This document shows positions 51,657 to 60,557 of a stretch of 60,761 nt of DNA, in pieces. Source of the stretch: CALHVR01 sp963528625 (lineage in GTDB: Bacteria; Fusobacteriota; Fusobacteriia; Fusobacteriales; Leptotrichiaceae); NCBI GenBank assembly GCA_963528625.1, contig CAURVQ010000008.1, positions 1 through 60,761 of the forward strand. The letters run 5' to 3'. Positions within the stretch are counted from its first letter, which is position 1. Each line of letters opens with the position of its first letter. A program made the translations under genes and the position numbers. Below the pieces are notes generated by a model. That model saw only the letters and a program-made list of their open reading frames with translations, was not told the DNA's origin and ran no database searches.

Positions 51657-52535
51657 ATGAAATTTACAATATTTACACCGACATATAATAGAAAAGAATT
51701 GTTAGAAAAATTATACGAATCTTTAAAAAAACAGACATATAAAGACTTTGAATGGTTAATAATTGATGATGGATCATTAGACGGGACAGAAAATAGTGTG
51801 AGGCAATTTTTAGAGGAAAAAATATTGAATATAAAATATTTTTATAAAGAAAATGGTGGAAAGCAACGAGCGTATAATTATGGAGTTGAAAAAGCTCAAG
51901 GCGAGTTGTTTATTTGTCTTGACTCTGATGACAAATATGTGGATAATGCACTTGAAACTATATTAAAATATTGGAAAAAGTATGAGAATGATAGTGAGAT
52001 AGCTGGTATGGGATATTTGTCAATTTATGAAAATGGTGAAGTTATTGGAACAAAATTTCCGGAAAATGAAATGATAGAAACACAATTTAATATTTATAAT
52101 AAATATAAAGTGAAGGGCGATAAAGGCCTTATGTTTAGAACAAATATTTTGAAACAATTTCCATTTCCTGTCTTTGATGGCGAAAAATTTACGACAGAAG
52201 CAGTTGTTTACAATAGAATTTCTGAAAAATATAAGATGATTTATGTAAACGAAAAAATTGAAATTAAAGAATATCAAAGTGATGGATTGACCTCAAAATA
52301 TAATGATCTTCTTGTGAAAAATCCACAAGGACAGGCACTTTATCATAATGAGAGAAATAGACATAAAATGACATTTAAGCAAAAATTGTTGAATAATGCG
52401 ATATATTATAAATTTTGTAAAATTGCAGGTTATAATTTTAAAAAAATAATTAGTGAAGCTGAAAGTAAATGGTTTGTTTTCATAAGTATACCAATAGGAT
52501 ATTATATGTGGTGGAAGGAGAAAATAAAAAATTAA
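51657..52535 (+). CDS. glycosyltransferase family 2
   Basis: A 292-residue GT-A fold glycosyltransferase. FTPTYNRKELLEKLYESLKKQTYKDFEWLIIDDGS is the GT2 nucleotide-binding start, NYGVEKAQGELFICLDSDD carries the DxD metal motif, and KGLMFRTNIL lies near the acceptor site. One hydrophobic stretch near the C-terminus (WFVFISIPIGYYMWW) may tie it to the membrane. Such enzymes build surface polysaccharides; the sugar and acceptor are unknown. It stands apart from other glycan genes. Confidence 0.9.
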   Translation: MKFTIFTPTYNRKELLEKLYESLKKQTYKDFEWLIIDDGSLDGTENSVRQFLEEKILNIKYFYKENGGKQRAYNYGVEKAQGELFICLDSDDKYVDNALETILKYWKKYENDSEIAGMGYLSIYENGEVIGTKFPENEMIETQFNIYNKYKVKGDKGLMFRTNILKQFPFPVFDGEKFTTEAVVYNRISEKYKMIYVNEKIEIKEYQSDGLTSKYNDLLVKNPQGQALYHNERNRHKMTFKQKLLNNAIYYKFCKIAGYNFKKIISEAESKWFVFISIPIGYYMWWKEKIKN

Positions 52536-52554
52536 TTATAAGAAAAGGTAAAAA

Positions 52555-53631
52555 ATGAATGAAAAAAAAGTAGTAGTTGGAATGAGTGGAGGAATAGACA
52601 GTTCTGTTGCAGCTTTATTATTAAAGCAACAAGGCTATGAAGTGGTAGGAGTTACACTGAAACATTTACCAGATGAGTTGTCGGAAAATCCGGGAAAAAC
52701 TTGTTGTTCGCTTGATGATATAAATGATGCAAGATATACATGTTATAATTTAGGAATACCACATTATGTTATAAATGTTACAGATGAATTTAAAAAAGAA
52801 GTGATGGACTATTTTGAAAAAATGTATAGCGAAGGAAAAACACCATCACCGTGTATAATTTGTGATGAAAAAGTTAAAATAAAAAGAATTATAGATTTTG
52901 CAAATAAAATGGGAATAAAATATATTTCAACAGGACATTATTCTAAAATAAGTATGAATAATTTACTTTTATGGGATAAAGATAACCAAAAAGATCAGTC
53001 GTATATGTTATATAGATTAGATAAAAATGTAATAGAGAGATTTTTATTTCCACTTGCTAATTATAAAAAAGCAGAAGTTCGTGAAATTGCAAAACAAAAT
53101 GGTATTCATACACACGATAAACCTGATAGTCAAGGGATTTGTTTTGCTCCAGAGGGCTATATTTCTTATTTGAAAAAAGTTTTGGGAAATAAAGCGAAAA
53201 TAGGAAATTTTATAAATAAAAATGGAGATGTTATAGGAGAACATATTGGCTATCAATTTTATACAGTAGGTCAAAGAAGAGGGCTTGGATTAAATTTAGG
53301 TAAGCCGTTTTTTGTGTTGGAAATACGCCCAGAAACAAATGAAGTTGTAGTTGGTGATTTTGAGGAATTATTAATTGATGAAATTGAGATAAAAAATGGG
53401 AAATTTTATTATGATATAGAAAAAATCATAAATATACCATTAGTTGCACGACCTAGATTTTCATCAAAAGGACTTGAAGGGGAATTGAAAATTATTAAAG
53501 ATGATACTGATCAAAAAATAATTTTTAAATTTTATAAGAAAACTCATGAAAATAGTGAAGGACAGCATATAGTATTTTATAAAGAAAATGAATTAATTGG
53601 AGGAGGAGAAATCAAGTTTATTAAAAAATAG
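52555..53631 (+). CDS. mnmA: tRNA 2-thiouridylase MnmA
   Basis: Adds sulfur to wobble U34 of Lys, Glu and Gln tRNAs. The PP-loop VVVGMSGGIDSSVAALLL binds ATP. SPCIIC (Cys100, Cys103) supplies the nucleophilic cysteine and SQGICF (Cys196) the persulfide-accepting one. YTVGQRRGLGL and the C-terminal beta-barrel complete the enzyme. Length 358 aa is normal. It may receive sulfur from SufS or another desulfurase. AAAGG precedes the ATG, 19 bases after the glycosyltransferase. Confidence 0.96.
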   Translation: MNEKKVVVGMSGGIDSSVAALLLKQQGYEVVGVTLKHLPDELSENPGKTCCSLDDINDARYTCYNLGIPHYVINVTDEFKKEVMDYFEKMYSEGKTPSPCIICDEKVKIKRIIDFANKMGIKYISTGHYSKISMNNLLLWDKDNQKDQSYMLYRLDKNVIERFLFPLANYKKAEVREIAKQNGIHTHDKPDSQGICFAPEGYISYLKKVLGNKAKIGNFINKNGDVIGEHIGYQFYTVGQRRGLGLNLGKPFFVLEIRPETNEVVVGDFEELLIDEIEIKNGKFYYDIEKIINIPLVARPRFSSKGLEGELKIIKDDTDQKIIFKFYKKTHENSEGQHIVFYKENELIGGGEIKFIKK

Positions 53632-53679
53632 AAATAGATTTATAAATTAATAAAATATAATTTGAAAAGAGGAAAAGGT

Positions 53680-54183
53680 ATGAAACGTAAAGAAATTTAT
53701 TTAGCTGGAGGATGTTTTTGGGGAACTGAAGCATTTTTGAAAAAAATAAATGGTGTTTTAGAAACAGAAACAGGATACGCAAATGGAAATAAAATTAATC
53801 CAACATATAAGGATGTTTGTCATGGAAGTGGTCATGCTGAAGTTGTGAAAGTTATTTATGATAGTGAAAAAATTGAATTGACAAAAATATTAAATTATTT
53901 TTTTAAAACAATAAATCCTGTAAGTATAAATCAGCAAGGGGCAGATAAAGGAATACAATATCGTACTGGAATTTATTTTGTGGATAAGAATGATGAAAAA
54001 ATAATTAAAGTTGCATTGGATGAGTTACAAAAAAATTATGAATTACCATTAGCTGTTGAAAATAAAGTGTTAGAAAATTATGCTTCAGCTGAAGAATATC
54101 ATCAAAATTATTTATATAAAAATCCTGATGGTTATTGTCATATAAGTTTTGAATTAATAAATGAAATTTTGAAAAATCAATAG
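53680..54183 (+). CDS. msrA: peptide methionine sulfoxide reductase MsrA
   Basis: Repairs oxidised methionine (S-sulfoxide). LAGGCFWGTE at residues 8-17 has the catalytic Cys12, and GYANG, YKDVCHGSGHAEVV and YHQNYLYKNPDGYCH (the last with a second cysteine that may resolve) follow. Length 167 aa is a stand-alone MsrA; no MsrB domain is fused and no msrB is nearby. ATG 53680 is chosen over TTG 53662 because GAGGAAAAGG precedes it. Confidence 0.95.
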   Translation: MKRKEIYLAGGCFWGTEAFLKKINGVLETETGYANGNKINPTYKDVCHGSGHAEVVKVIYDSEKIELTKILNYFFKTINPVSINQQGADKGIQYRTGIYFVDKNDEKIIKVALDELQKNYELPLAVENKVLENYASAEEYHQNYLYKNPDGYCHISFELINEILKNQ

Positions 54184-54311
54184 AAGAAAAGTAAGTAAAA
54201 ATTATAATAAACAAGATATATAGAAAGATATTTTAAATATATTTTACATAAATGATTGAAAGTGATAAGATATAAAACATAACAGAATTAAATAATAAAG
54301 GAGATTTGGTT

Positions 54312-55250
54312 ATGGCTGAAAATAAAGAACATTTTGATTATGCATATTTTGATGGGAAAATAGTTGAATTTGAAAAAGCAACAGTAAGTATTGCGTCAAA
54401 TAGTTTACAATATGGAACAACATGTTTTGGAGGAATTAGAGGATATTTTAGGAATGGAAAAGTATGTATATTTAGATTGAAAGATCATTATGAAAGATTA
54501 ATGATAGCTTCAAAAATGTTAGGATTTGAATATTATATAACTTGGGAAGAATTTTATAATATTGTGAAAGAGTTAGTAGCAAAAAATAAAATTAAAGAAG
54601 ACTTTTATATGAGACCATTTATTTTTTGTAAAAAACCTAAAATTTCACCTAAAAAAATTGGGTTAGACTTTGAGTTGGCAATTTATATTTTACCATTAGC
54701 TGATTATATTGATTCTAGTAAAGGAATAAAACTTATGAGTTCAAATTATAGAAAATATAATGATTCGGCGATACCGACTAAAGCTAAAGCAGGTGGAGCT
54801 TATATAAATTCATTTTTAGCAACAAGTGATGCACAAAGAAACGGATATGATGATGCATTGATGTTTGACGAAATGGGAAATGTAGCCGAAGTTGCTGTCG
54901 CAAATATAATTTTAATTTATAGAGGTAAAGTAATAATACCAGATACAGGAAGTGCAGCATTGGAAGGGATTACTGTTAGATCAGCATTAGAATTATTAGA
55001 GTATAATGGATATGAAATAACTAGAGGTAAGGTAGATAGATCAATGATTTACACTGCAGATGAAATGTTAATAACAGGAACTGCAATGAAAATAGCTTTT
55101 GCAGAGTCACTAGATCAAAGACCTATTGGACAATTAGACTATAGTCAAAAAGGAAAAGCCGGGAAATTTCATCAATTATTAAAAGAAGAATATGAAAAAG
55201 TAATTAATGGAGAACATGAATTATCAAAAGAATGGTTATTTGAATTTTAA
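54312..55250 (+). CDS. ilvE: branched-chain amino acid aminotransferase
   Basis: Fold-type IV PLP aminotransferase transferring amino groups to or from valine, leucine and isoleucine. FDYAYFDGKIVEFEKATVSIASNSLQYG is the typical start, MRPFIFCKK holds a substrate-binding arginine, KAKAGGAYINSFLA carries the PLP lysine and EVAVANIILI, plus ELLEYNGYEITRGKV and TADEMLITGTAMKI, follow. Length 312 aa is normal. ATG 54312 is spaced correctly from GGAG; TTG 54306 is too close. ilvC is 30 kb upstream. Confidence 0.93.
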   Translation: MAENKEHFDYAYFDGKIVEFEKATVSIASNSLQYGTTCFGGIRGYFRNGKVCIFRLKDHYERLMIASKMLGFEYYITWEEFYNIVKELVAKNKIKEDFYMRPFIFCKKPKISPKKIGLDFELAIYILPLADYIDSSKGIKLMSSNYRKYNDSAIPTKAKAGGAYINSFLATSDAQRNGYDDALMFDEMGNVAEVAVANIILIYRGKVIIPDTGSAALEGITVRSALELLEYNGYEITRGKVDRSMIYTADEMLITGTAMKIAFAESLDQRPIGQLDYSQKGKAGKFHQLLKEEYEKVINGEHELSKEWLFEF

Positions 55251-55327
55251 GGGGAATTATTTTATATATAAAAAACTATAAATAACACTTTAAATAAAAA
55301 AATAAATAAATATTTATAAAAAAAACT

Positions 55328-55356
55328 GTTGACTATAATGTTATTTTATGATAATA
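55328..55356 (+). promoter_or_regulatory. promoter of the candidate small RNA
   Basis: TTGACT (55328-55333), 17 bases, TAATAT (55351-55356). The predicted start near 55362-55364 coincides with the first base of the RNA's hairpin. Confidence 0.75.
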
Positions 55357-55362
55357 TTATGT

Positions 55363-55436
55363 TGTCTAAAAGAGACGCCCCATCTCTACATTTAGACTTC
55401 TTTCATACAAAAGACGAGCACATGGCTCGTTTTTTA
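55363..55436 (+). ncRNA. candidate small RNA with C-rich loop
   Basis: A unit of about 75 bases between ilvE and a flavoprotein gene. GTCTAAA (55363-55369) pairs with TTTAGAC (55391-55397), and directly inside it AGAGA (55370-55374) pairs with TCTCT (55383-55387), leaving a 3-base bulge ACA and an exposed loop CGCCCCCA (55375-55382). A single-stranded U/A linker leads to an intrinsic terminator. Unpaired C-rich loops are used by several bacterial small RNAs to bind Shine-Dalgarno sequences, so a trans-acting regulator is likely. A 5' attenuator of the downstream gene is the main alternative. Confidence 0.65.
55414..55436 (+). terminator. terminator of the candidate small RNA
   Basis: ACGAGC (55414-55419) and GCTCGT (55425-55430) with loop ACATG, then TTTTT: a compact strong terminator, and the only G+C-rich one nearby. 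Confidence 0.9.
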
Positions 55437-55557
55437 TTTTGTAAAAAAATGAAATATAAATAACATAAAAAATAATATTAAAAAACAGAGAAAAAATATA
55501 AAATATATGATAAAATATAGTAAAGTTGTATATGAAATTAAAAATGGAAGTGATGAA

Positions 55558-56781
55558 ATGAAAACAGAAGTTGCTATAATAGGTGGTGGAGCATCAGGAA
55601 TGATGGCTGCGATTGAAGTAGCTAAAAGTGGAAAAGATGTAGTTGTAATAGATAGAAAAGATAGAGTTTTGAAAAAAGTATTAGTTACAGGGAATGGAAG
55701 ATGTAATTTAACAAATGTTAATGCAAAAATAAATAATTATTTTTCAACAGGGAGTGACATAAAAAAAATAGAAAATATACTGAATGATTTTCAGCCAAAA
55801 GATACGATGAATTTTTTTGAAAGTCTTGGAGTAGTATGTAATGAAGAGGCGAGAGGAAAGGTGTTTCCACTTAGTGGGCAGGCTGGCTCTGTAATTGATG
55901 CTTTAAGATTTGAAGCTGAAAGAGTTGGAGTGAAATTTTTATTAGATTTTTATGTAAAAAAAATAGAAAAAAAAGGATTTCAATTTACAATTTATTCAGA
56001 AGATAAAAAAATAATAACTTCAAATCGTGTATTGCTATCAGCTGGAGGACAATCATATCCTGAATTAGGATCTAATGGAAGTGGTTTTGAATTAGCTCGT
56101 GAATTTGGACATACAATAACACCTTTATATCCGAGTATAGTACAGTTTAAAACGGAAGAATATCAAGTAAAGGGGCTTAAAGGAATAAAACTTGACACTA
56201 AAGTGACAGCATATGGAGATAATAAAAAAATATGTACTTATGATGGAGAACTTTTATTTACAGATTATGGAGTTTCAGGGAATGTTATTTTTAATATTTC
56301 ATTTGTGTTTCCAATATATAAAAAAATTGAATTTGAAGTTGATTTTATGCCGAAATTTAGTTATAACGAGTTATTAGAAAAACTAAAAGAGAGAAAAGAA
56401 ATTCTTAGTCATTTAACAATGGAATATTTTTTTAATGGGATGATAAATAAAAAATTAGGACAATTTTTATCTAAAGCTTCAGGTATTGAAAAATTATCAA
56501 AAAGAATAATTGATTTGAATGAAAATGATTTGATTAAATTGTGTGATACACTAAAGAAATATAGATTAAATATAATTAATACAACAGGTTATAAAAATGC
56601 ACAAGTAACAGCTGGTGGAGTGAAGTTAGATGAAGTTGATATGAAAACATTAGAATCAAAAAAAGTAAAAGGTCTTTATTTTTCAGGAGAAATTCTTGAT
56701 GTTTATGGAGAATGTGGTGGTTTTAATTTTCAATGGGCTTGGGCTTCAGGGAAAAAAGCTGGAGAAAATATAAGCAAATAA
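55558..56781 (+). CDS. HI0933/BaiN-family flavoprotein
   Basis: A 407-residue FAD protein of the HI0933 (YhiN/BaiN-like) family. AIIGGGASGMMAAIEVAKSGKDVVVIDRK is the dinucleotide-binding start, KKVLVTGNGRCNLTN the second family motif, and GGQSYPELGSNGSGFELAREFGH and the final ECGGFNFQWAWASGKKAG close the flavin site. The reaction is not known in general; related enzymes reduce bile-acid intermediates or act as oxidoreductases. ATG 55558 is preferred over ATG 55507 because MKTEVAIIGGG is the family start. A second flavoprotein follows after 28 bases. Confidence 0.92.
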   Translation: MKTEVAIIGGGASGMMAAIEVAKSGKDVVVIDRKDRVLKKVLVTGNGRCNLTNVNAKINNYFSTGSDIKKIENILNDFQPKDTMNFFESLGVVCNEEARGKVFPLSGQAGSVIDALRFEAERVGVKFLLDFYVKKIEKKGFQFTIYSEDKKIITSNRVLLSAGGQSYPELGSNGSGFELAREFGHTITPLYPSIVQFKTEEYQVKGLKGIKLDTKVTAYGDNKKICTYDGELLFTDYGVSGNVIFNISFVFPIYKKIEFEVDFMPKFSYNELLEKLKERKEILSHLTMEYFFNGMINKKLGQFLSKASGIEKLSKRIIDLNENDLIKLCDTLKKYRLNIINTTGYKNAQVTAGGVKLDEVDMKTLESKKVKGLYFSGEILDVYGECGGFNFQWAWASGKKAGENISK

Positions 56782-56809
56782 AATAAGTAAGTATAAATAG
56801 AGGAGTAAA

Positions 56810-58405
56810 ATGTTAAGAATAAGTAATATACAAATACCGGTAAAACATACAGAAAATATGTTAAAAGGTGTTGTAGCAAATTTATTAGAAATAAATGTTT
56901 TAAAGTTTAAAAGTTTTGAAATATCAGGTCAAGCGATTGATGCAAGAAAAAAAAATAATGTTGTTTATGTCTATTCTGTTGATGTGGAACTTGATAATGA
57001 GGAAAAATATTTAAAAATAAAAAATGTAAGAAATATAATAAAAGAAATTTATGAAACAGAAAAAGTTGAAAATTATAAAGGGAAAAGACCGATAGTTGTG
57101 GGAAGTGGACCTGCAGGAGTTTTTGCAGCATTAATTTTGGCTGAAAGTGGATTAAAGCCAATAATAATTGAGCAAGGGAAAAATGTAGATGAAAGAGAAA
57201 AAGATGTTTATAATTTTTTTAATAATAAAAGTGGATTGAAAAAATATTCAAATGTACAGTTTGGAGAAGGTGGAGCAGGGACATTTTCTGATGGGAAATT
57301 AAATACGAATACAAGTAATTTTAGGATGAATAAAGTGTATAGTGAGCTTATAATGGCTGGAGCTGAAAAAAAGATAGCTTATATGTCTAAACCACATGTT
57401 GGAACAGATAAATTGATAGATATAATGAGAAATATACGATATAAAATAGAAAGTCTTGGTGGAGAATATAGATTTTCACAAAAATTAACTTTGATAGAAT
57501 ATAAAAATGATAAAATAACAAAAGCTATAATAAAAAATGTGTCTAAAAATGGAAATAACGAAAAATATGAAATTGAAACAGATGCATTGATTTTAGCGAT
57601 AGGACATAGTGCTAGAGAAACTTTTGAAATGTTAAAAAAGCAAAAAATTTATATGGAAAGAAAAATATTTTCAGTTGGTGTTAGAATAGAGCATAAAAGA
57701 GAAATGATAAATAAATCTCAATATGGGAAATTTGCAGATAAATTGCCGACAGCAGAATATAAATTGAGTGTAAAGGCAACTAATGGTCGTGGAGTTTACA
57801 GTTTTTGTATGTGCCCGGGTGGAGTTGTAGTGCCTGCTGCGAGTGAAGAAGGAAGACTTGTAGTGAATGGTATGAGTTATTCAAAAAGAGATGAAGAAAA
57901 TTCTAATTCGGCAATATTAGTAAATGTATTTCCAGAAGATTTTGAAGGAGAAGATGTACTTGCTGGAGTTGAATTCCAAAGAAAATTAGAAGAAAAAGCG
58001 TTTGAATTAGGAGGAAAAGATTATAAAGCACCTGTTCAACTTTTTGGAGATTATTGTCAAGGGAAAGTATCGAAAAAACTTGGTAAAGTAAAGCCTAGTT
58101 ATGCAAGAGGATATGTATTTGCTGATTTGAATAAAATTTTTCCTAAATTTATTAATGAATCTTTAAAAGAAGGAATAAGTTTGATGGACAATAAAATTAA
58201 AGGTTTTGGAGATTATGACGCAGTATTGTCTGGAGTGGAAAGCCGTAGTTCATCTCCAGTGAAAATACCAAGAGATGAAAGATATTTTTCAAATATAGAG
58301 GGTATTATTCCTTGTGGAGAGGGAGCAGGATATGCTGGTGGAATAATGTCTGCAGCTGTAGATGGCATAAAATGTGCTGAAGCTGTGATTAATTATCTAA
58401 AGTAA
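56810..58405 (+). CDS. FAD-dependent protein of the COG2509 type
   Basis: A 531-residue predicted NAD(FAD)-utilising dehydrogenase. An N-terminal domain of about 90 residues (LRISNIQIPVKHTE onward) precedes the FAD-binding GSGPAG (residues 98-103). It also has VQFGEGGAGTFSDGKLNT, KPHVGTDKL, ALILAIGHSARETFEM, CMCPGGVVVPAASEE and a C-terminal EGIIPCGEGAGYAGGIMSAAVDG. These are the landmarks of this conserved but uncharacterised family. AGAGGAG precedes the ATG. It probably forms an operon with the HI0933-type gene upstream. Confidence 0.92.
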   Translation: MLRISNIQIPVKHTENMLKGVVANLLEINVLKFKSFEISGQAIDARKKNNVVYVYSVDVELDNEEKYLKIKNVRNIIKEIYETEKVENYKGKRPIVVGSGPAGVFAALILAESGLKPIIIEQGKNVDEREKDVYNFFNNKSGLKKYSNVQFGEGGAGTFSDGKLNTNTSNFRMNKVYSELIMAGAEKKIAYMSKPHVGTDKLIDIMRNIRYKIESLGGEYRFSQKLTLIEYKNDKITKAIIKNVSKNGNNEKYEIETDALILAIGHSARETFEMLKKQKIYMERKIFSVGVRIEHKREMINKSQYGKFADKLPTAEYKLSVKATNGRGVYSFCMCPGGVVVPAASEEGRLVVNGMSYSKRDEENSNSAILVNVFPEDFEGEDVLAGVEFQRKLEEKAFELGGKDYKAPVQLFGDYCQGKVSKKLGKVKPSYARGYVFADLNKIFPKFINESLKEGISLMDNKIKGFGDYDAVLSGVESRSSSPVKIPRDERYFSNIEGIIPCGEGAGYAGGIMSAAVDGIKCAEAVINYLK

Positions 58406-58721
58406 ATGATTAAAAATAATTTAAGAATAAAGTTAAAGAAATAAAAAAGTACCAATAAACTAAACACTTAAATGTGAAAGTAGTTTAAAGGTACATTTTA
58501 TTATATTTTATGTTATATATCATTGACATCTATAGATAACACAAAGAAAGAAGTAAGAGTTAGAACTATAAAACTTGATAAGAATATGTTATAATATTAT
58601 GAAAATATTAAGTGAAACAAATTAGGATTTGTCTAGTTCCTTAGATTAATGTATGAGTATTGTGTATTGTCTGGTACTCTAAGATTGTTCTAAAAAATTA
58701 TATTATAGAAAGTGAGAGAAT
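58406..58721. other. intergenic region before the transferred oxidoreductase
   Basis: About 315 bases: a terminator at 58449-58500, a TATAAT at 58590-58595 without a good -35, and an imperfect inverted repeat, CCTTAGA (58639-58645) with TCTAAG (58678-58683), in the likely leader of the next gene. No gene is supported. Confidence 0.5.
58449..58500 (+). terminator. intrinsic terminator after the COG2509-type gene
   Basis: GTACC (58449-58453) with GGTAC (58490-58494), AAACTA (58457-58462) with TAGTTT (58481-58486) and an inner CAC/GTG stem make one long interrupted hairpin, followed by ATTTTATT. Confidence 0.7.
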
Positions 58722-60215
58722 ATGGGTAAAAAAGTAGTAATTATTGGAGCAGGTGTTTCGGGTTTGAGTGCTGGAATATATGCATTGCAGGCTGGATATT
58801 CGGTAGAAATATATGAAAAAAACAAAATGCCCGGTGGTGAGTGTACAGGTTGGAATAGGAAAGGATATCATATAGATAATTGTATTCATTTTCTTGTTGG
58901 ATGCAATAAGGATGAACAATTATACAAAATGTGGGAAAATCTAGGAGTTCTTTCTGATAGTTTGGAGATTTATCGTGAACCATATTTTTATTGTATGGAA
59001 ATGGACGGGATAACACTACATTTGTGGAGAAATTTAGAGAAAACAAGAAAAGAGTTTTTAGAGCTTGCCCCAGAAGATACCAAAGAATTAAATTTGTTTT
59101 TTGACTGTGCTAAAAGCTTAGAGTGTGTAAAGCCTCCATGTGATATTTCAATTGCTCATATGAACCTAATACAATTTATTAAACTAGGAATGAGCATGAA
59201 AGATGCAAATAAGGCTATAAAGGAATATGGAAAACAGTCTATGGAAGAGTTTACAAATCGTTTTAAAAATCATTACATTAGAGCAATTTTTAAAAATTAC
59301 TTTAATAGCAACTTCATTGCTCTCACCTTTGTTGCATCGTATGCTTTTTATACAAGTAATACAGCAGCTATTCCAAAAGGAGGTTCTGTTGGCTTAGTTA
59401 GTAGAATGCTTGAAAAATTTGAATCATTGGGTGGGAAACTATATTTAGGCGTTAATATTGAAAAAATAAATATTGCAGATAAGCAGGTTGTTAGTATTCT
59501 TGGTAATAATGGAAAGGTTATCAACTCAGATAACTATATTTGGTGTGCAGATCCACATTCTCTTTTCTATGACTTAATTGATGAAAAATATTTGGATAAA
59601 AATCTTAGATACATGTATGATAATCCGGAGGGGTATATTTCTAATACAGGTTATCAGGTTGCATTTGGAATAGTTACTGAAGCGGATTTGAAATTACCTG
59701 AAGGAAGCATCATTTTCCCTTGTGACGAATATGATGTTGCAGGAGAAACACACAATTTTTGTGGAATGCGAGTTTATGATTATGATGAAACACTATTTCC
59801 TATTGGAAAAAGAGTTATTCAGTGTAATATTTTACAAAATGCTGAAAATTATGCTTATTGGCTTAGGCTAAAAGATAATAAGGAGAAATATAATCAAGAA
59901 AAACATCGACTTGCAGAAGAACTGAGATTAAGGGTTGAAAAAAAGTACCCTCAGCTTGAGGGTAAACTCATTGTGCTTGGAACATATTCTCCAGTTACAT
60001 TCACAACTTGGTGTAATGCCTACAAAGGGGGATATATGAGTTTTAATCCACAGAAAGGTTATAAAAATAAGTATGTTAAAAGCACTATTAAAGGGATAAA
60101 TAATTTATACCTTGCAAGTCAATGGATTCAAACTGGTGGAGGGCTCCCTATTGCTGCAGCAAGTGGAAAGTTTGCCATAGATAATATGAAATCTTATAGA
60201 AAAATTCAACTTTAG
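58722..60215 (+). CDS. phytoene-desaturase-like NAD(P)/FAD-dependent oxidoreductase (likely acquired)
   Basis: A 497-residue flavoprotein of the CrtI/phytoene desaturase-like amine oxidase superfamily. The FAD-binding GAGVSGLSAGIYALQAG starts at residue 8, followed by EIYEKNKMPGGECTGWNRKGYHIDNC; the C-terminal substrate-cap side has LYLASQWIQTGGGLPIAAASGK. The function is unknown; homologues in gut anaerobes are not part of carotenoid pathways as far as I know. Base and codon use differ from the rest of the window: more C and G at third positions, with codons such as CTC, GCC and AGC. The ribosome binding site is weak. Transfer from a less AT-rich anaerobe is likely. Confidence 0.88.
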   Translation: MGKKVVIIGAGVSGLSAGIYALQAGYSVEIYEKNKMPGGECTGWNRKGYHIDNCIHFLVGCNKDEQLYKMWENLGVLSDSLEIYREPYFYCMEMDGITLHLWRNLEKTRKEFLELAPEDTKELNLFFDCAKSLECVKPPCDISIAHMNLIQFIKLGMSMKDANKAIKEYGKQSMEEFTNRFKNHYIRAIFKNYFNSNFIALTFVASYAFYTSNTAAIPKGGSVGLVSRMLEKFESLGGKLYLGVNIEKINIADKQVVSILGNNGKVINSDNYIWCADPHSLFYDLIDEKYLDKNLRYMYDNPEGYISNTGYQVAFGIVTEADLKLPEGSIIFPCDEYDVAGETHNFCGMRVYDYDETLFPIGKRVIQCNILQNAENYAYWLRLKDNKEKYNQEKHRLAEELRLRVEKKYPQLEGKLIVLGTYSPVTFTTWCNAYKGGYMSFNPQKGYKNKYVKSTIKGINNLYLASQWIQTGGGLPIAAASGKFAIDNMKSYRKIQL

Positions 60216-60359
60216 AAAAATATGATTAAATTCAAACTTTACAAGAGGGAATTTTATAGATGAAATCCAAGTGTTTTACACAAAGGAATTACCAGTTTTT
60301 GGAATGTGTTTTGGACGAGATATATTTAGTAGAGCATATTAAACTTAGGTGATTTTTTA
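60216..60359 (+). pseudogene. gene fragment after the transferred oxidoreductase
   Basis: An open frame without a proper start, from about 60226 to TAA at 60328-60330, encodes FTRGNFIDEIQVFYTKELPVFGMCFGRDIFSRAY in pieces: its composition is protein-like (EIQVFYTKELPVFGMCF) but no family is recognised. It is in the same foreign-composition block and looks like a remnant of a neighbour that came with the oxidoreductase. A 30-residue frame from ATG 60261 overlaps it and is less protein-like. Confidence 0.35.
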
Positions 60360-60557
60360 TTGTTAGATTGTCTGTTGTTTTTGGGAAAGTATAAAAACAG
60401 GATTGTCATCCCGGGAACAGAGGGGTACAAGGATTATGAATTTGATAACTGGATGAAATATTTGATAGTTTTTGAACATTTTTTGGAGGATACTTTCTTA
60501 TTTATTTCAATTGTATCGGCAATTCAGGCTTTATTTATTGGATTTTTAGGAAGATAA
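60360..60557 (+). pseudogene. C-terminal remnant of a membrane-associated protein
   Basis: A 65-codon frame opening with TTG and lacking a ribosome binding site. The peptide has YKNRIVIPGTEGYKDYEF, NWMKYLIVFEHFLEDTF and then a hydrophobic tail (LFISIVSAIQALFIGFLG). It reads like the tail of a longer protein whose front is missing. I do not recognise the family. It lies in the foreign-composition segment. Confidence 0.4.

Larger units (their letters stand above)
55251..55557. other. intergenic region between ilvE and the HI0933-type flavoprotein
   Basis: About 305 bases. Apart from the candidate small RNA with its promoter and terminator (55328-55440), it is AT-rich with no gene or repeat that I can support. 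Confidence 0.6.

Noticed and set aside
55363..55436. A known riboswitch class (fluoride, preQ1, guanidine) for the small RNA
   Set aside because: The length and a hairpin with C-rich loop do not fit these consensus structures, and the terminator is about 120 bases before the next start.
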